This document shows, in pieces, positions 18,924 to 32,624 of a stretch of DNA of 64,000 nt (position 1 is its first letter; the number at the start of each line of letters is the position of its first letter). The stretch covers positions 25,001-89,000 of the forward strand of contig CAJQUW010005533.1 of the NCBI GenBank assembly GCA_907163375.1, given 5' to 3'. Both the position numbers and the translations under genes were made by a program. A model generated the notes under the pieces. The model worked only from the letters and a program-made list of their open reading frames with translations. It had not been told where the DNA came from and ran no database searches. The stretch is from Prostheceraeus crozeri (lineage: Eukaryota > Platyhelminthes > Polycladida > Euryleptidae).

Positions 18924-21900
18924 GTAAGTTGGTTATTCGTTTTAAAAATGATGATTATTCTGTTGCTCATGCCATAAACATAGTTTGGTTCGTTTTATCA
19001 ACATTTTATAAAAGCACAAATTTCCTAGAATGCGCCGAGAATCATGCCTTGAAAGATGGTAATGAGATCATGGAAATCTATAATTATCTTTGGCATTGAC
19101 CGGATCCTGTAAATTTCTATGACTAAAGCGATTACTTTCCTGCTTTCATTAAACTAATCAGATGTCCATGCATTCGATGCGCACAATGATCGTGCAATTC
19201 AAATCAAATATCGTTCTTAAAAAGGCATTGCCTTCTTTACCAATAATCATGGTCCGTATGCACCAGTAATGGTTCCCATATTATTCTCATGTATTCCCAG
19301 TGTTGATTTCCATATATAACCAACATTTTGAAAGCCGATGTCCGAGCATTTGCTAGTAGAGAAAGTGTAGATTGGAGCATGCCGACCATGTGTTCTATGT
19401 GTACATGAAGCGTTCTTGTGCGAGGTAACGAGTGTAGCCCTAGTTGTAGATGAAAGAGACCAGATTTTCAATTGTGCATCATTCCTGCATAGATTCCTTA
19501 TCATTGCTTGCCTTAGAAGGTCTACTTATTTGCAGAAAAGCCAGAAAACTTTCAGTAGTGACTCAATATATGACAGGGCGTGAGTGTTAAGGCTAAACTT
19601 GTCAATTAAAAAAAAGTTGCATTAAGTCTTTAAAAGATGTGTCAAATTTCATTTTGCTTGTTTCCTTATGTGCCAAATGTTATGATTTTCGAAAGCCCTT
19701 CAAGGAATTTAATAATTAACACAATTCAAATTTTTATATGCATTATAGTCTCTATAATGCTCTATTAGGATTCCATACAAGGAATCACTACGGTATCAAA
19801 AATAGTCTGCTTCTACAATCTCCATTTTACAATATTAGTGAATATCTATGTCGCTAATACGATTAAGACGACTATAAAACAGTCGAGCAGTTCGAGTAGG
19901 GCCTATTTATGATGCATGAAATGTACATTCTACAAAAGACATTAGTTGAAGCAGACACGATTGCAGTTAAAGTGTGCATCTCACTCAGCTATAAATGCAC
20001 ATGATAAGAAATTAGTGCATTAATCTGGTAATCCAATATCCAAAGGATTATCGTTCGATTACATTGTGAAGGTACGTGTATGTCGATTCCGATAATGCCA
20101 ACAGTTCTTTCATTCTATTCGTTATTATAATTCAACACATTGAGTGAACCACACTCCGCCGCGGACATGTGTTGTGTACATTTGAAAAAGGTTTTACTTA
20201 CTTTTTAATAGATCGATCAATCACACCTCAGTGTAGCAATGGATTTAATGAAATGCTGTGCTTTTATATGTAACCTGAAGCCGTACACCTATACTCAATG
20301 TTTCGATTATCAGACTGATTTGTTTTAGTAGACAGTTTCGATTATCTGATAGTTCTGCTTCTTGCCTGCTACTGTCGAAACAGAACTTACCAGAAGAATA
20401 TATAATTGATTGGTTTTCTTGGAAAAGACATTTCACTGACAGTGACGCCATTCCAGGACGCCTGAACCACAGGGTAATTCGGCTGCATCAAAATCATTTG
20501 GGGAATCGGAGGCAACTGATTATCTAACCGATAGCCTAAACCAGACTTATTACTTGAATAAGTATTTAAAAGTGCAATCATTGTTCCAGTGATGAGATAT
20601 TTCATTATTTATTTATTAGTAGTTTCATCAACCGACCAACTTTTGAAGCTTATTGAAAGCTATTTTAACTTTAATTAGCAATTTGTATCACACAATATGA
20701 TCCACAAGTAATAGATGAAAGTTGCTGTACATTGGGACATTTCTATTTGCACATTCTAGACGAAATTTAGACAGTCTAGAGCGCGTCTGACGATAGGTGT
20801 AATCAATGTTCTCTTCTATTCTGCATGTTATCGTGTTCGACAGACAGTGCAGTAATTTGCCTGGTAATTCTATTCTAAACAATGTAATATCAAAAAAAGC
20901 AAATGCTTACTAGTTGCAATTTATTAGTCGCAATTTATTAGCTTTTAGTCGCAGTAGCAAATGCGATAGAACACTATCTGAAAGACTTGTAGTCATTTGC
21001 GATTTTTTCGTAATAGAGCCATCTTTTGGACTTAATCTGTGTCAAAATTGACATAATAGGCCATTTAAGGAGGGCTTATGGGATCTCTTGTAACTGCACA
21101 CATTTCTTTGAAAGATCATGGACCGAATATGATTGAAAAGATGCGATTAAAGATTTCATAATTTTCTATCGATCCTGTAAAAGTGTATTTCCAGCACTAC
21201 TACAGCTGACGATGACGAACAGTGCTCGTCACTCGTTTCGTTGCCCTGTCTGCCCATTTTTTGAACTAGCAATTTGCAGCATGACGAACAGTGCTCTTCA
21301 CTGTCAAAGGCGTGTAGAGATTATGGCAACTTGTTAGTTTAGTGAATTATTTCATAGGGCTAAACAGGTTAAAATCTTTGTTCTCATGATTTCACGGACA
21401 GTGGGCCTAAGTGTAGCTGCAGATAAATTGAGCCGAAGCATAAATCATGTGACTATATTGAATACTAACAAGAGTGAAAAACATGAGTTTGAATGACATT
21501 TGTTTCATCAGCCATTAATTGAAAATTAATCCATACTGATCAATGTAATAAGTAGAAAAGGCGCACGTATGGTGAAGAGCACAGCAGCACTCATTGATAG
21601 CAATCGCTTTTATTCAGGGTTGCCGTGGGTATGGCGATTCTGTGGGTCCATCCACAGATGGGATTCGGTGGGGATTATCATGACTTTTGACATTCATTAG
21701 AAGCAATGCGAACAGTTTTACCATCAACCCTTAATTATCACAAAACCAAGTCTGATTTTGAATCAATAAGTTTGAATGATTAATGATACTTTCGGATGAA
21801 TCAAGGAATCAAGCAAGGGGAAAGTTGCAGCAAGAAGAAGATATGTCAATGATCACAAGACTGCTGATCCTGTTCACTACATTATTGCAATATAATGCTA

Positions 21901-23847
21901 CCAGTGGATGATTTGTGTAAAGCTATTTTACCAGTAATAAATAAGACAGATTATTGTCCTACTATTTGAGTGTTTTCAGTACGAGGGCAACCATATAGTT
22001 CGCACATAGTCAGGGGTTGAGGGTATTAGGCGAAATTCGTGCGTGCAGGGGAGTTGGGATATTTTTGAAATTGCTTGCGCACTCTTTCCATTTTTCATAC
22101 TGGAACACATTTTTTTTAAAAAATGACCGAGCTTTTGATGTTATCTTTTATTGTTTGCAAATAATTGATAACTACAATAATTATTATACATAATTCTATT
22201 AGGCATAATAGGGCAAGACAGCGTCTAAAATGGAAGTTAATTCCCTAAGTAAATATGCGAGAGCAATTTTGAGAAAAAAGTTATCTTGTGTACATTATGT
22301 ACTGTGCAATATAACGATCTCCATATACATTATTAGAGCTGGAAGCCTGGCACCAGCCTGAGACCTGTTCAGGCCTAATAAGTTACTAATAATTAGTAAT
22401 GGGTTAAATTGAAATGTACGATGTTCGTGTGTTCAAGGCTGCCTGCTCCACAATACATACACATTCTCAAAATCTTAAAATTCTCCTCTCAAAAGAAGAA
22501 GCCGGATCCTAAAATTTGCACTCCTTGACGCCATGATGGCAAATTCATGCATGCGAAATTTAGCCGAATTTTTTATTGTGTGGCCTAGGGACATTAAAGA
22601 AAAAGTTTCAGCACATACAGTCAGGAATTCTATCTTGTACAATCTACTTATATCTCCAGGATATTTGACAAAAACAGTTGAATTAAAGCGAGCATGTTCT
22701 ACAACATTTCAGCTTAGCGATGTAATGGAGGTTAATTGTCACAAACAAAGGAGCAAAATACCGAAAACATAGTTTTGACAAGTGCAAAAAGACAATCGAT
22801 TATCACCGTCTTCGTCGTCGAGAATCTTGCTTGACTGATGGAGCAGGCAGTAATAATAGAATTGTTGAGATTTCTATATTATATGCCGAAGTTATATGGT
22901 TAAGTCAAGATAGGCTAGAAAATGATGGAAATGAAGAAATGTTCATGTTCATGCTATGCTGAACAGAAGTTCTCACGAGAATGAAAAATTCTTTTGAATT
23001 TGATTGAAATTATGATTTTCCAAGCTTCTACCAAGTTTGCACTTTTACTTAAGCTTATTGGGCGCAGCTTAGCTGTTAAAGATCACAGTATATTTCGAAT
23101 TTTCAAAAAAGCTGCGTGCAAGTTGCGTGTGCTGCTCCAGTGTTCATTTATCCATCTGAGATGAAATAGACACACATGCATCTCGACATTTCATTCCATA
23201 AACGAGTATGGCTTCAGTGGCTTCGCAAGCGGGAAGTGCTAAATTTAATATGCAGCAAGTTAGTAGATAAGCGCTCACATGCATATGCAATGGGCTCTAG
23301 CCTATGCCATGTTCGGCAGTGTTGTGTCGGTAATCTGTGCACAGTCAAAAGTCAACTCTTTTGTATAAACCATGTGATGCTTTCTTCCAGCTTTCCACAA
23401 ACCAAAGATTAATCACAAAGTGAATTTTGAGCGTCCACGGCTAACATTGAACTACAAAGCCAAAAGGAGAAGGGCTTGTAAATGTACGTGGCAACTAGCA
23501 TTATAAACAGCACACAGAATAACTTATTTCAATAATTTAATAATGTTTGATATAGAAACACAGCGCAGAACCATAAGTTAGGTTGTGAATGCATTGCAAG
23601 TCGATCTCTTTCTCCTGTGACGTTCATTTTGTCTGAGCACACGTTATTCATAAGATTTGCAATTAGCAAGTCAGTGAAATTTCGACAGGCATTCATTAAA
23701 TTTCACTTTGAAAACACTACTGGCAAATCGCATAAGTTAGCCTAAGTTATTCAGGCCTGTTCCCATTTTTCAACTGAGGATGTAACTCATTATTTAATTA
23801 TTCTATTCTATTTACGCGTTATTCATGTATCTACATTCAAATATATA

Positions 23848-24569
23848 GTCCGGCAGCCAGAACGAGTTTCTGCAGGGAACGAGGCCGAAAGTGAGACTTT
23901 CACAGAATGATGTACACCCTATGCCTACTACGAATCGGCACGTCTGCCGAGTTCTAGTGAGTTCCTCTTCTTGTCAGACAGGATCAAAGAAAACATCTGC
24001 AAATCCAATGGGACGCAGATTGCAGTTTTTGGTTAAAATGAAATTTTGTATGTTTTCTCTGATTAAACGAAAAGTATTTAACCCAGAGTTACAATTTTTG
24101 GCATGGAATGTCTTCAGGTCATTTCCTATGATGTGCATGTGCTATTGTCATGTTTCTGATCGGCAATGTATGTGATGCTGTGATTGAATGTGGATAAAGT
24201 TCCTCAAAATGTTTGTGTTTCCCGACATTAAGAGGCTCGCCAAATCTAAATGGGTTTAGCTATATATACAGGGGTGCATGAACATGAAAGGAAATGACCT
24301 GAAGACATTCCATGCCAAAAATTGTAACTCTGGGTTAAATACTTTTCGTTTAATCAGAGAAAACATACAAAATTTCATTTTAGCCAAAAACTGCAATCTG
24401 CGTCCTATTGGATTTACATGTGTTTTTCTTTGATCCTGTCTGACAAGAAGAGGAACTCACTAGAACTCGGCAGACGTGCCGATTCGTAGTAGGCATAGGG
24501 TGTACATCATTCTGTGAAAGTCTCACTTTCGGCCTCGTTCCCTGCAGAAACTCGTTCTGGCTGCCGGAC
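23848..24569. mobile_element. Foldback element family FB-A, copy 1 (best preserved)
   Basis: Two arms of about 290 bases in near-perfect inverted orientation surround a loop of about 140 bases. Ends 'gtccggcagccagaacgag' and its reverse complement are flanked by TA on both sides (23846-23847 and 24570-24571). Matching inner landmarks include 'cgaggccgaaagtgagac', 'ctgccgagttctagtgag' and 'gacctgaagacattcc'. Non-coding. TA duplication points to a Tc1/mariner-mobilised non-autonomous element. Confidence 0.8.
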
Positions 24570-25039
24570 TAATACAGTAGGCCTACCATGTGGTGTCGCC
24601 TAATGATTTTTTCAGGCGTCAAGTCAGCATTCCTAATAATGATTTGCCAGTGTGATTAATAAAACTTCATTTTATTGAAAAATGAAAACCTTGGAATATT
24701 CGTTGTGATATTGATGCGCCAGAAGAGTCACATGATTCAGTGGAAGAAGCTCGCCATGTGCAAAATACACTCATTCCCACTTCCTAAAACCTCCAAGTGA
24801 ATATATCAATATTTAATTGATATAAGTGTATTAGTTCTGAAATGTCTCTACACAACAAAGTAGATAAGGCTTTATTTGAAAGCTGTAATATTCCGGGTAT
24901 GGTATGCAATGCCGGTATTTCGGTATTTGAGCTATGAGAAAACCGGTATTTACCGGTTATAGAATGAAAACGCAACAATTTATCTCTAATATCTACATTC
25001 ATCGAACAAATATTTTTGAAGGTAGTGAATAATATAGGC

Positions 25040-25260
25040 GCACGGAGCAATGATACCTGTCATTCTAGGAACCTCATTGAAATAACTGACCGAACAGTGG
25101 ACTCTGCAGAATATCTTAGAATATTGACAGAGGGCATGCAGAGAATCATCCCTCTATTTGCCCAGAGAATTTTTCAACACGACGGTGCACCTGCCCATTT
25201 CGCCCATGTCTTCATCGCTTCAGAGAGTGTCTTCGATTTCTTCGATTCTTCAGACGATTC
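25040..25260 (+). pseudogene. Tc1/mariner (IS630)-type transposase fragment
   Basis: Translated pieces include SAEYLRILTEGMQR and IFQHDGAPAHFAHV. The 'FQ.DGAP.H' block is the second catalytic Asp region of IS630/Tc1/mariner-type transposases, preceded as usual by a 'YL.iL' segment. A second, better N-terminal piece of a similar gene lies at 45930-46480. No inverted termini were found. Decayed. Confidence 0.55.
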
Positions 25261-26419
25261 GGGATCGGTCTCGGAAAGTTGTGGATCATTGTATTTTAGG
25301 TGCAATTCAATCTCTTCAGGAATGCACAACAGAATATCTTTACACTAGATCTCTTTTCGATCCTGGATTGAGAGTTGAGTTGAATTTGTGCCAAAATCGA
25401 TTAATTCATGCAATGGTCATGAACTATCCTACGTTCGATGTCCTGTTTCATTTGTCTTGCAATATTTCTTCAACAAAATTAAGCGGAAACGCAGCTGAAA
25501 ACATTGCCAGCATTTGCGAATTGCAGAAGCGGTTTTCGGGAGTGTAGAAAACTATGAAAAAATCGGCATAGCCCTAATTTCAAGTGAACTAAAGGTGTTT
25601 CAGCTGTTGCAGAACACTGTTTTAGTGAAGGTGACAAGGTCTAAATAAATTGAAAATTTAATGCTTTTGCTCTAGCGCCTAAATAGCTATTTTCAGTTTT
25701 AAGTGATGATTTCAATCATGACCACAAAAGTTCTTTTTCGATTTTAAGAAAGTTTTTAGTCAACTAATAATACTTCAATTATGTTTTCCAATTGCTTGAA
25801 TTTTAAATCTGCACTTCATGCTGCGGTTTACCTGAAAAATGCATCGTTATCTTGGAAAAAGTCTACCGTCAGCCAAGACAGAATGCAACGTCTGCTACAC
25901 CCACATTTTATCATACCGTCAAAATATTTGACTGACATCAATGATTAGAGAGTTTTTTTGGAAGCACCTGCTATTTTTAGATGCTAGCTTCTGTGTCTCT
26001 TTCATGGAGTTTTCAGTTCCGATGAATTTATTTATCTACTTTTAGTTCAAACCATTGTCCGTCGTCGCTTCTGTTTATAGATTTCGATGAATTTAAATAA
26101 AAAGATAGATAGTGGACATGAAAAATATCCCCGTGCAAGGCATAGCCGAGCCACACGGCTATAGCTGTTCGGCCTGGCTACTGATTAGAAAAATGTTGAT
26201 TCGGTAAATTGATCTCAGAGCCGTCTTGATCAGCTGTAGCCGATGCTATCTGTGACACAATTATTCAAAACATCTTTGCCAGCATTACTTAGCATGTAAT
26301 AATAGGCTTTCCGGCTACTATAGGGCTATAACAGAAGTGTGTCGAATTAATTATCCGACCTGGCTTAATGGTGGTCAACATCCCTCAAAATTGCTCATTC
26401 ACATGGAGCTGAATAGCAT

Positions 26420-26575
26420 CCGGAGAAGCAGACTCAGACCTGACCCAACAGGAACCTCGGAGGATGCCTAGACCAGCAGATGCCCTACCACAACTCCGGA
26501 GAATCAGACCCAGACCTAGATCCAGCAGGAACTTCGGAGGATGCTCAGACCCGCAAACGTCCTACCAAGGCTCCG
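26420..26575. repeat. Tandem repeat, period 76, about two units
   Basis: 'tccggaga' recurs at 26419 and 26495, and 'ctccg' again at 26571, exactly 76 bases apart. Shared internal words include 'caggaac(c/t)tcggaggatg' and 'cctacca'. The region is GC-richer than its surroundings. It gives a short frame with repeated Pro/Arg that is probably not a gene. Confidence 0.6.
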
Positions 26576-28329
26576 CACTTTTGTATATGAATACAATACA
26601 TTATCATTCTGATTCACGTGTGAGATTGAGGGCAGCAGATATAGGTTGGTATTCCTCATGTGTGTAAATAAAAACTTTCTGAATAACCAAGTCGGCTGAA
26701 ACCAACTTAGTCGCTGCTAGCAATGCCTTTTCCGTCGCTGCCACTTTTCGGGTGAAAATAAAATAAAGTCGGCTGGTTTCGGCTTGGTTTTCTTGAGCCT
26801 TGCCTTGCGTACGTGTACACTAAACCAGACAAACTTCGTCGTAGGGGGTTTCATTGATATGCGGTTACACCAAAAATAAGATTCTTGAACTGGCAAGTTT
26901 GTTTCCGACTTCAACAATACCAAAACTTCAAACTTGTGTGGACAAATAATTTCAGCTCAATGATTAGATGAGCCTAAGGCCACGTGATAGCATATAAGTG
27001 CGTTTTTTTCTCAGTTTCCTAATTTTATAAAAGTCATTGTCGAGCTGCTTCTACCGAAATAGACTCTGTTAAAAAGTAAGAGGAGTCGCATGCTCGGAGA
27101 AATTTTAAATTATCTATTCAAATTATCATCCACTATAAACGATAATATGTTCTGTTCTGATGATATAAAACAGGGAATAGATCCTATGAATTTATTTCAA
27201 TTATGACCATAAAAATTTTATTTCTGTGGCCTACCACATACTGTACATGTTCAAGTACAATAAAGAGTAAGCATGATACCTGTCTGAGCCACTCAAGTCG
27301 CTGGCCAGGACGGCTACGGCATTAATTGACACTGCCTCTTCCTCACTATAGCAGCCAGCTTGCACCTCTGCTAGAAATTTTCTTTCATCCATAATTAGGA
27401 ACGATTGTTAAATCATTGCCAGACCGAGATTTCGTGTAATGCTTTTTGTTTGGTGTTGTCACATCGCTACTTTCTGAGAGATGCTTCTGTAAAGTATGAA
27501 ATCAACACTATCTAGCAACCGCCTGTTCAAGATTTTTATGTCAATGAAGATAATGTTGTTTCAGAATATTGCTCAATATTTTGAAATTAAGTAATGATAA
27601 CCATCGAATGCTTGCAATGAGCGCACAGAAGTTACTGTCTATCTATTGAAAAAGGGTTGTTGAAATCTATATACGGGCAATCAGATAGGAATATCAAGAT
27701 TATAAACATTATCAAGTTTATTAGTTGTCATTTTTATTATTTTGGACAAATGAAGTTTGTTGTGTTAGTTGATGCTGTATGAAATGTTTCGACTTTTTGG
27801 TGAACCGAATTGAAAGATTTTATTATTTCGATGTCTTAATTTTTGTTTAATTAAAGGTTGAAGTTTAGTATTATGCACTATCTGAATGAAATGATTGTTG
27901 GTTGTTGAAATTTTAATATTGTGACGAAGGAGGAATGAGTTTCTCTGAATGAGTTGCTTTGCCTACGCGAATTAATTTTGTTGTGTGAGTGGGTTGAATT
28001 GACGTGACTGCAATAGCACATGTTCTATTCAATGTCTGTTTTCGTTCTTTGTACATTTTGCGACCTTTATAGAGAGCCGTATGGGATTTATCGCGGAACT
28101 CGCTGTTTACTGTGTCTTGGCGAGTGGCTAGTGACTTAATTGTCAAGAAAAACATAGGTCAATAATTTTATCTTTCCTTTCATTTGCGCCATGTTTTGCC
28201 CTCTCTCTCTCTTCATAGCAAGTACACAGGGTGACAAAGTGATTTGTTTCTATCTTATAAAGGGATAGAACACCGGAGTGATTCCAATTTAAAAGATCTA
28301 GATGAAATTATGAAGTTAACGTTAGACAG

Positions 28330-28429
28330 CGAAGTTGGCCCCAGATCTCTGCCAGCGGAAAGAGACAGTTACCACGGCAACTTGACTGACAACTGTCTTT
28401 CTGCTGGCAGAGATCTGGGGTCAACTTCG
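28330..28429. repeat. Near-perfect hairpin, arms about 40 bases
   Basis: Left arm 'cgaagttggccccagatctc' continuing to 'gacagtt' (28370); right arm 'aactgtctttctgctggc' continuing to 'aacttcg' (28391-28429). Only a few mismatches in 40 pairs and a 20-base loop 'accacggcaacttgactgac'. No coding content. Could be the end product of a MITE or a transcribed hairpin. Confidence 0.65.
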
Positions 28430-28499
28430 TGATGAGATATGCCACCACTTCAGCTGTTGCCGATGCTGACACTGTCGGAGGATTTTAAAGCGTCCTAGC

Positions 28500-29930
28500 T
28501 CTAGTATCAGGCTGCAGTTGAGGGTATACCATTAGATTTCTGGTGACGTTGCTATCCGGCCCCACTTTTTATCGGGGAATCTGCCGATTTCGTTTGTTCA
28601 GTCAGTCGGGGACGTGTTGAGCAAGGCGTTTGGAAGATGCGAACTCCGTCCTTCTGCGCATCTGCTTCCACAGAAGCACTCAAAGTTGCAGGTTACCTTG
28701 GAGGAATTTGGATTCATTGTCGTCCAATAGCGATCCTGCGCATAAACTTTCCTGGTCTGGAACACGATGAGCGTCTTCACTTGAGGATAACTTGCCTCAG
28801 TGATCTTCTCCGGGCGGGTTCTTGTCGTTTTAGCGATGATCTCACCTTTAAAAGGCAAGACCAGTCTCTACTCCTTCCTCGGACTGATCATCATTTCTTT
28901 CTCTGGTGCTCATTGATGAACCATGTTGGGTAGTCGCTGCTCTCGAGACCGCGTATTAGGAGTTCTTCCTTTTCCCGTAGATTGTCGTCGCTGCAGTTCC
29001 GATTCTCTCCATTGAATATGCACCTCACCAAGTTCCTTTAGTGGGACATGGCAAGAAACTGTAGAACGATCCGTACAATCCGTCCATGACTTCCTGCGAT
29101 ACATGTTCGTCGATACTTCTCCATCCAGACCGCGCTTTACCATGATATTCAAGAAGGCCAGTGGATTGTCCACTTCATCCTCTCTTGTGAGCCTCAGGTC
29201 ACCATGTCCCTTTTCAATGCTTGGAACAGCTGGTTGAGTTGGGCACTGTGACTATCCTAGTAAAGGATGAAGGTGTTATCAACATGCCGCTGTACAACTC
29301 CACTGAACTGATCTTCCTCGATTTCCTGTCCATCATGCCAAGGAATGTATATGGCGGGATATGATCACCCTGTTTTCGAGTTCTACATCGCAATTATGGT
29401 TTTGTGAAACGATAAGTATTGGCATCTTTATTTGATGCCACCTGCGGCCCGCGGCTCTGTTTCACAATTGCCTTCATGTGTGACCCACGACAGTGGATTT
29501 TGTGAAATTGATGCTTTATGCTCGCCCTTCTTGATTCTATACTTTCGGGATCAAGCGGTTGCTGCCCTTCGATGGTGCGCCTCCACTGCTGCTGATAGTA
29601 GAGCATTCATGGATTAGGGTCCAGAGCTCGGAGGTCGTCAGATACGAGTTGTCACCATGCTTTCTTTGCTCTTTCTCTTGGATTTCTGCCTTCGACCTCA
29701 AGCTGGAAGCATCTTTTCGTCCATCATCTTATCTTCTTATGATGCTGCTGTACCACTGCAGCATTCTTCTTCGCAGAGCATCAGAAATACCATCTAGGTT
29801 CATCTTCTTCCGTAGGTCTTCACTCCTGTGTCCATCGATCATCCACACATCACAATTTCTTCTCACCAATACCTTTGCTGTTCCTTCCATCTTCATGGTC
29901 TGATCACCTACATCACGTACATTGTCGTGC
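28500..29930 (-). pseudogene. Penelope-like element reverse transcriptase fragment
   Basis: The minus-strand translation shows VDNTFILY followed by NQLFQALKRDM, LRLTREDEVDNPLAFLNIM, then KRGLDGEVSTNMYRRKSWTD. This is the order of Penelope RT: catalytic 'YVDDtF', a spacer, the 'PFLD..v.r..dG...t.vYRK...TD' block. The Asp-Asp of the catalytic motif is altered to Asp-Asn in this copy. Downstream pieces such as LPFKGEIIAKTTR fit the thumb/linker region. The copy is degraded. The region is GC-richer than its flanks, as expected for former coding DNA. Confidence 0.6.
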
Positions 29931-31056
29931 TACCTAAAACCTTCCATTTTCAATCTGGGGGCTTTTGATGTTTAGAGCGGCACGAGTTCACAGTTCCTCC
30001 GCCATTCACAAGCTACTACAGTGCCCTGCGGATATGCGGTTTGGGACCAAGATTTTTCTCCCGCCTAAGCGGAGTGACGAATTTCGAGCGCATTTTATCC
30101 TGAACAAGTGTGAGATAAATTTTCGTTCTTCTATTGATAGCAACGCTAGTGCATTGCCCTATAGGCTCCCAATACCATCACGTTTCAAGGCTTGTGTATA
30201 TTGTATTTATTCTGAATATAAAAGACCAATCTACATGTGTTTGTTAAAAAGGGTTGCAAAAGCACGGAACAATAGTTGAAGCTTATTGGTCAATTGTGGA
30301 AGGGAAATCAAACTAACATCCAAAGAACTAAGGAATCTAATTTTTTGTCTTTCGCTACTCGGGAGATTTCAGAGAAGCCCTGATGAGTTTACCTCTCTCC
30401 GTAAGAGAGCGCGTGCTGGCTCGTTGACATACTGCGTTGTGAACTAGTACAAATGAATTCTTAGAGGAGTTCTGCATAAAATGATGAACAGCAGTTGCCT
30501 GTAAAAAATAGAAGCATTAGACTGCTTCTTATTGACCAAAAAATGAACGAAAGCATAAATGAAAAATCCCTTTCCTCCTCGTCTGCGACCGTACATGTCT
30601 TCTTCGTAACAGCGAACAGAGATGGGCGTGGATAGCAACATCGCTATCCGGATATCCGTGCGAAAAACTATCCGGATATCCGGATAATTGAAAAAATTGG
30701 ATTTGCTTTTTTTACTTTAGTGTAGCATATCTACCATGATTTCTATGTTTATTTCTTCAATGTTTGTCACTATTTTTCATCACAACGACATCGAAATTCA
30801 AAAAACAAATTGATCTGAAGGAATGAATTTATTTCCAACTAGGTATAGGCTCTCTACTGAGTACACTACTAACACTGAGCTTATTTGGAAAAGAGAATCA
30901 GTACCGGTACAGCTAAAACAATCCCGAGTAAAAAGTAGCTTTCCTTCTTTCCAGGAAGATTATATTTTTACAAAAATCATACAAAATTTCTATTAGATTA
31001 TGTCTATAGCTCTTCTGTCATTACCTTGTAAAAGGATGGTAGCACAAGCGTTATCT

Positions 31057-31428
31057 TTATAAGATGCTCAGAAATCTGTCATTACCGTGTAAAAAGATGA
31101 TAGCGCATGCGTTTTCTGGTAATAGATTCATTCGTTTTTCTGTGTACGTGTTCCCAGCCGTGTTGAAAATGCGCTCCGATGGAGCACTGGTAGCCTGGAA
31201 ATATGTAGACAGCCAAAATATGTCTGGCAATCGCTGCCAGCTTTGGGAAAATAGCACAGTGACCCCTCCACCATTCCAGAATACTTGTACGCATCTCCGC
31301 AACAGGAAGCTTGAGAATTCATCACTTTCAAATGCGTTGCATGGCAAGATATCTGAGCAGACAGCACGACAGAGCAACTTTGTCAATTCTTTCGCCCTTT
31401 CGGTAGAGCAGGGACGCTGGTTACGTGT
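31057..31428 (-). pseudogene. hAT transposase C-terminal dimerisation fragment
   Basis: Pieces in different frames match the hAT C-terminus: ILEWWRGHCAIFPKLAAIAR, then FQATSAPSERIFNTAGN, then KRMNLLPENACAIIFLHGN. The family pattern is 'eWW..n...fP.La.lAr.yl.ipaTSapSERvFStaG.....kR..L.pe....l.fl..N'. At least two frameshifts separate them, so no intact protein is made. The middle of the transposase, with its catalytic Asp, Asp and Glu, is absent from the element. Confidence 0.75.
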
Positions 31429-32219
31429 CTGTAAATATCATTGTGTTTAAATATAAATAGCTAATAGGTTTCAGGATGGATTATGTGATTTCACATTTAC
31501 ACTAGGGATAAGTAATTCGATTGTGATACATGTAATTCATTGATACATCAGTTCTAATAAACCGTAATCTGCATGTTATAGAAGGGGAAACGTATATACG
31601 ACAGGTCAGAAATACATGCAGGCCTATACTGCCGTACAAATGTCCATGTCGAATAGAAGTACTGTCGAATAAAATTAATGTCTATAGCGAACAACGACCA
31701 TACACCATCCACATGCTTGCACATTTGTAAATTCACAGTGATGCTGATACACCTTCATGCATAAATTTGCAATGCAAGTCGCATATTGCTAGAGGAAGCG
31801 CTTTCACGCCCATGATGCGCGCACTTTAGGCATACTGTTCCTTTCTACTAGGTAAATAGTCTTGTGCTGTACATTTAGGCCTATTTAGCCTGCAATACAA
31901 TAAATAGACTTTGATAGGAGGCATAACCCCTTGCAATGCAATTTCCACTTAATTACAGTGTAGCCCTACATATAGCCTATCATCTAGTAAGCCTATAATC
32001 CAGCCCGGTTCTAAAACTGATCATGGAACCGATGAATATCAATATCAACATACTGTATACAGCAGACATACTGTATACTATTATATGTACGTCGTTTCAT
32101 AGACTATTTAGTAAATTAAGATGCTTATATAAATAATAAATGCACTACGCAAAGCTACAAAAACCCAATGTAGGCTACGTGTAAAGACACCATACCATAT
32201 ACAAAATTTGAATGCTTAC

Positions 32220-32624
32220 CTCATAGTATTCGGTAATGCAAGATTGTTTCTGTTTCGCTATCTTCCTAGAGTCATCATCAACATCGATGTCCACATCCAA
32301 GCTTTTGTTAGATAGAAAATTCGAATGAATCCCTTGCCTATCCGTAGGCACAGCTCGTCCACTGCTGTCTCTTTTTGTTCCTCCTGCACGATTTGCAGCC
32401 GCTTCAGCAGTTGTACTGGTAGTTGGCTTCGATAATTTGTGCTTGCCGTAGAGGTGATTTGAGAGAGTCGAGGTGGATCCACGAAAGGTCAAGCGGCTGG
32501 AGCACAGGTTGCATTTTGCAACCTCAGCCGACTCTTTCGTATAGTGATTCCATACCCAACTCTTCTTTATGCCGGCATTCCAAGACATATCGCGGAGAAA
32601 TCTCAGAGGCACTTGTAAATGCAC
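32220..32624 (-). CDS. hAT transposase N-terminal part with BED zinc finger
   Basis: The frame begins MHLQVPLRFLRDMSW. The BED finger is clear: KKSWVWNHY, then AKCNLCSSRLTF, then STSTLSNHLYGKH, giving the two aromatic residues, C-x2-C and H-x4-H of this DNA-binding fold. An acidic and basic linker follows (DVDIDVDDDSRKIAKQKQS). The coding sense continues to ITEYYE, after which the DNA reads GTAAGC, a good splice donor (32219 downward). A candidate acceptor TTTACAG lies at 31429, just before the C-terminal piece, so the two could be spliced into a short protein lacking the catalytic domain. Inference only. Confidence 0.7.

Noticed and set aside
26464-26667. Pro/Arg-rich 67-codon frame
   Set aside because: It is a translation of a 76-base tandem repeat.
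27913-28155. 80-codon minus-strand frame
   Set aside because: Possibly an old retroelement fragment, but no diagnostic motif could be identified.
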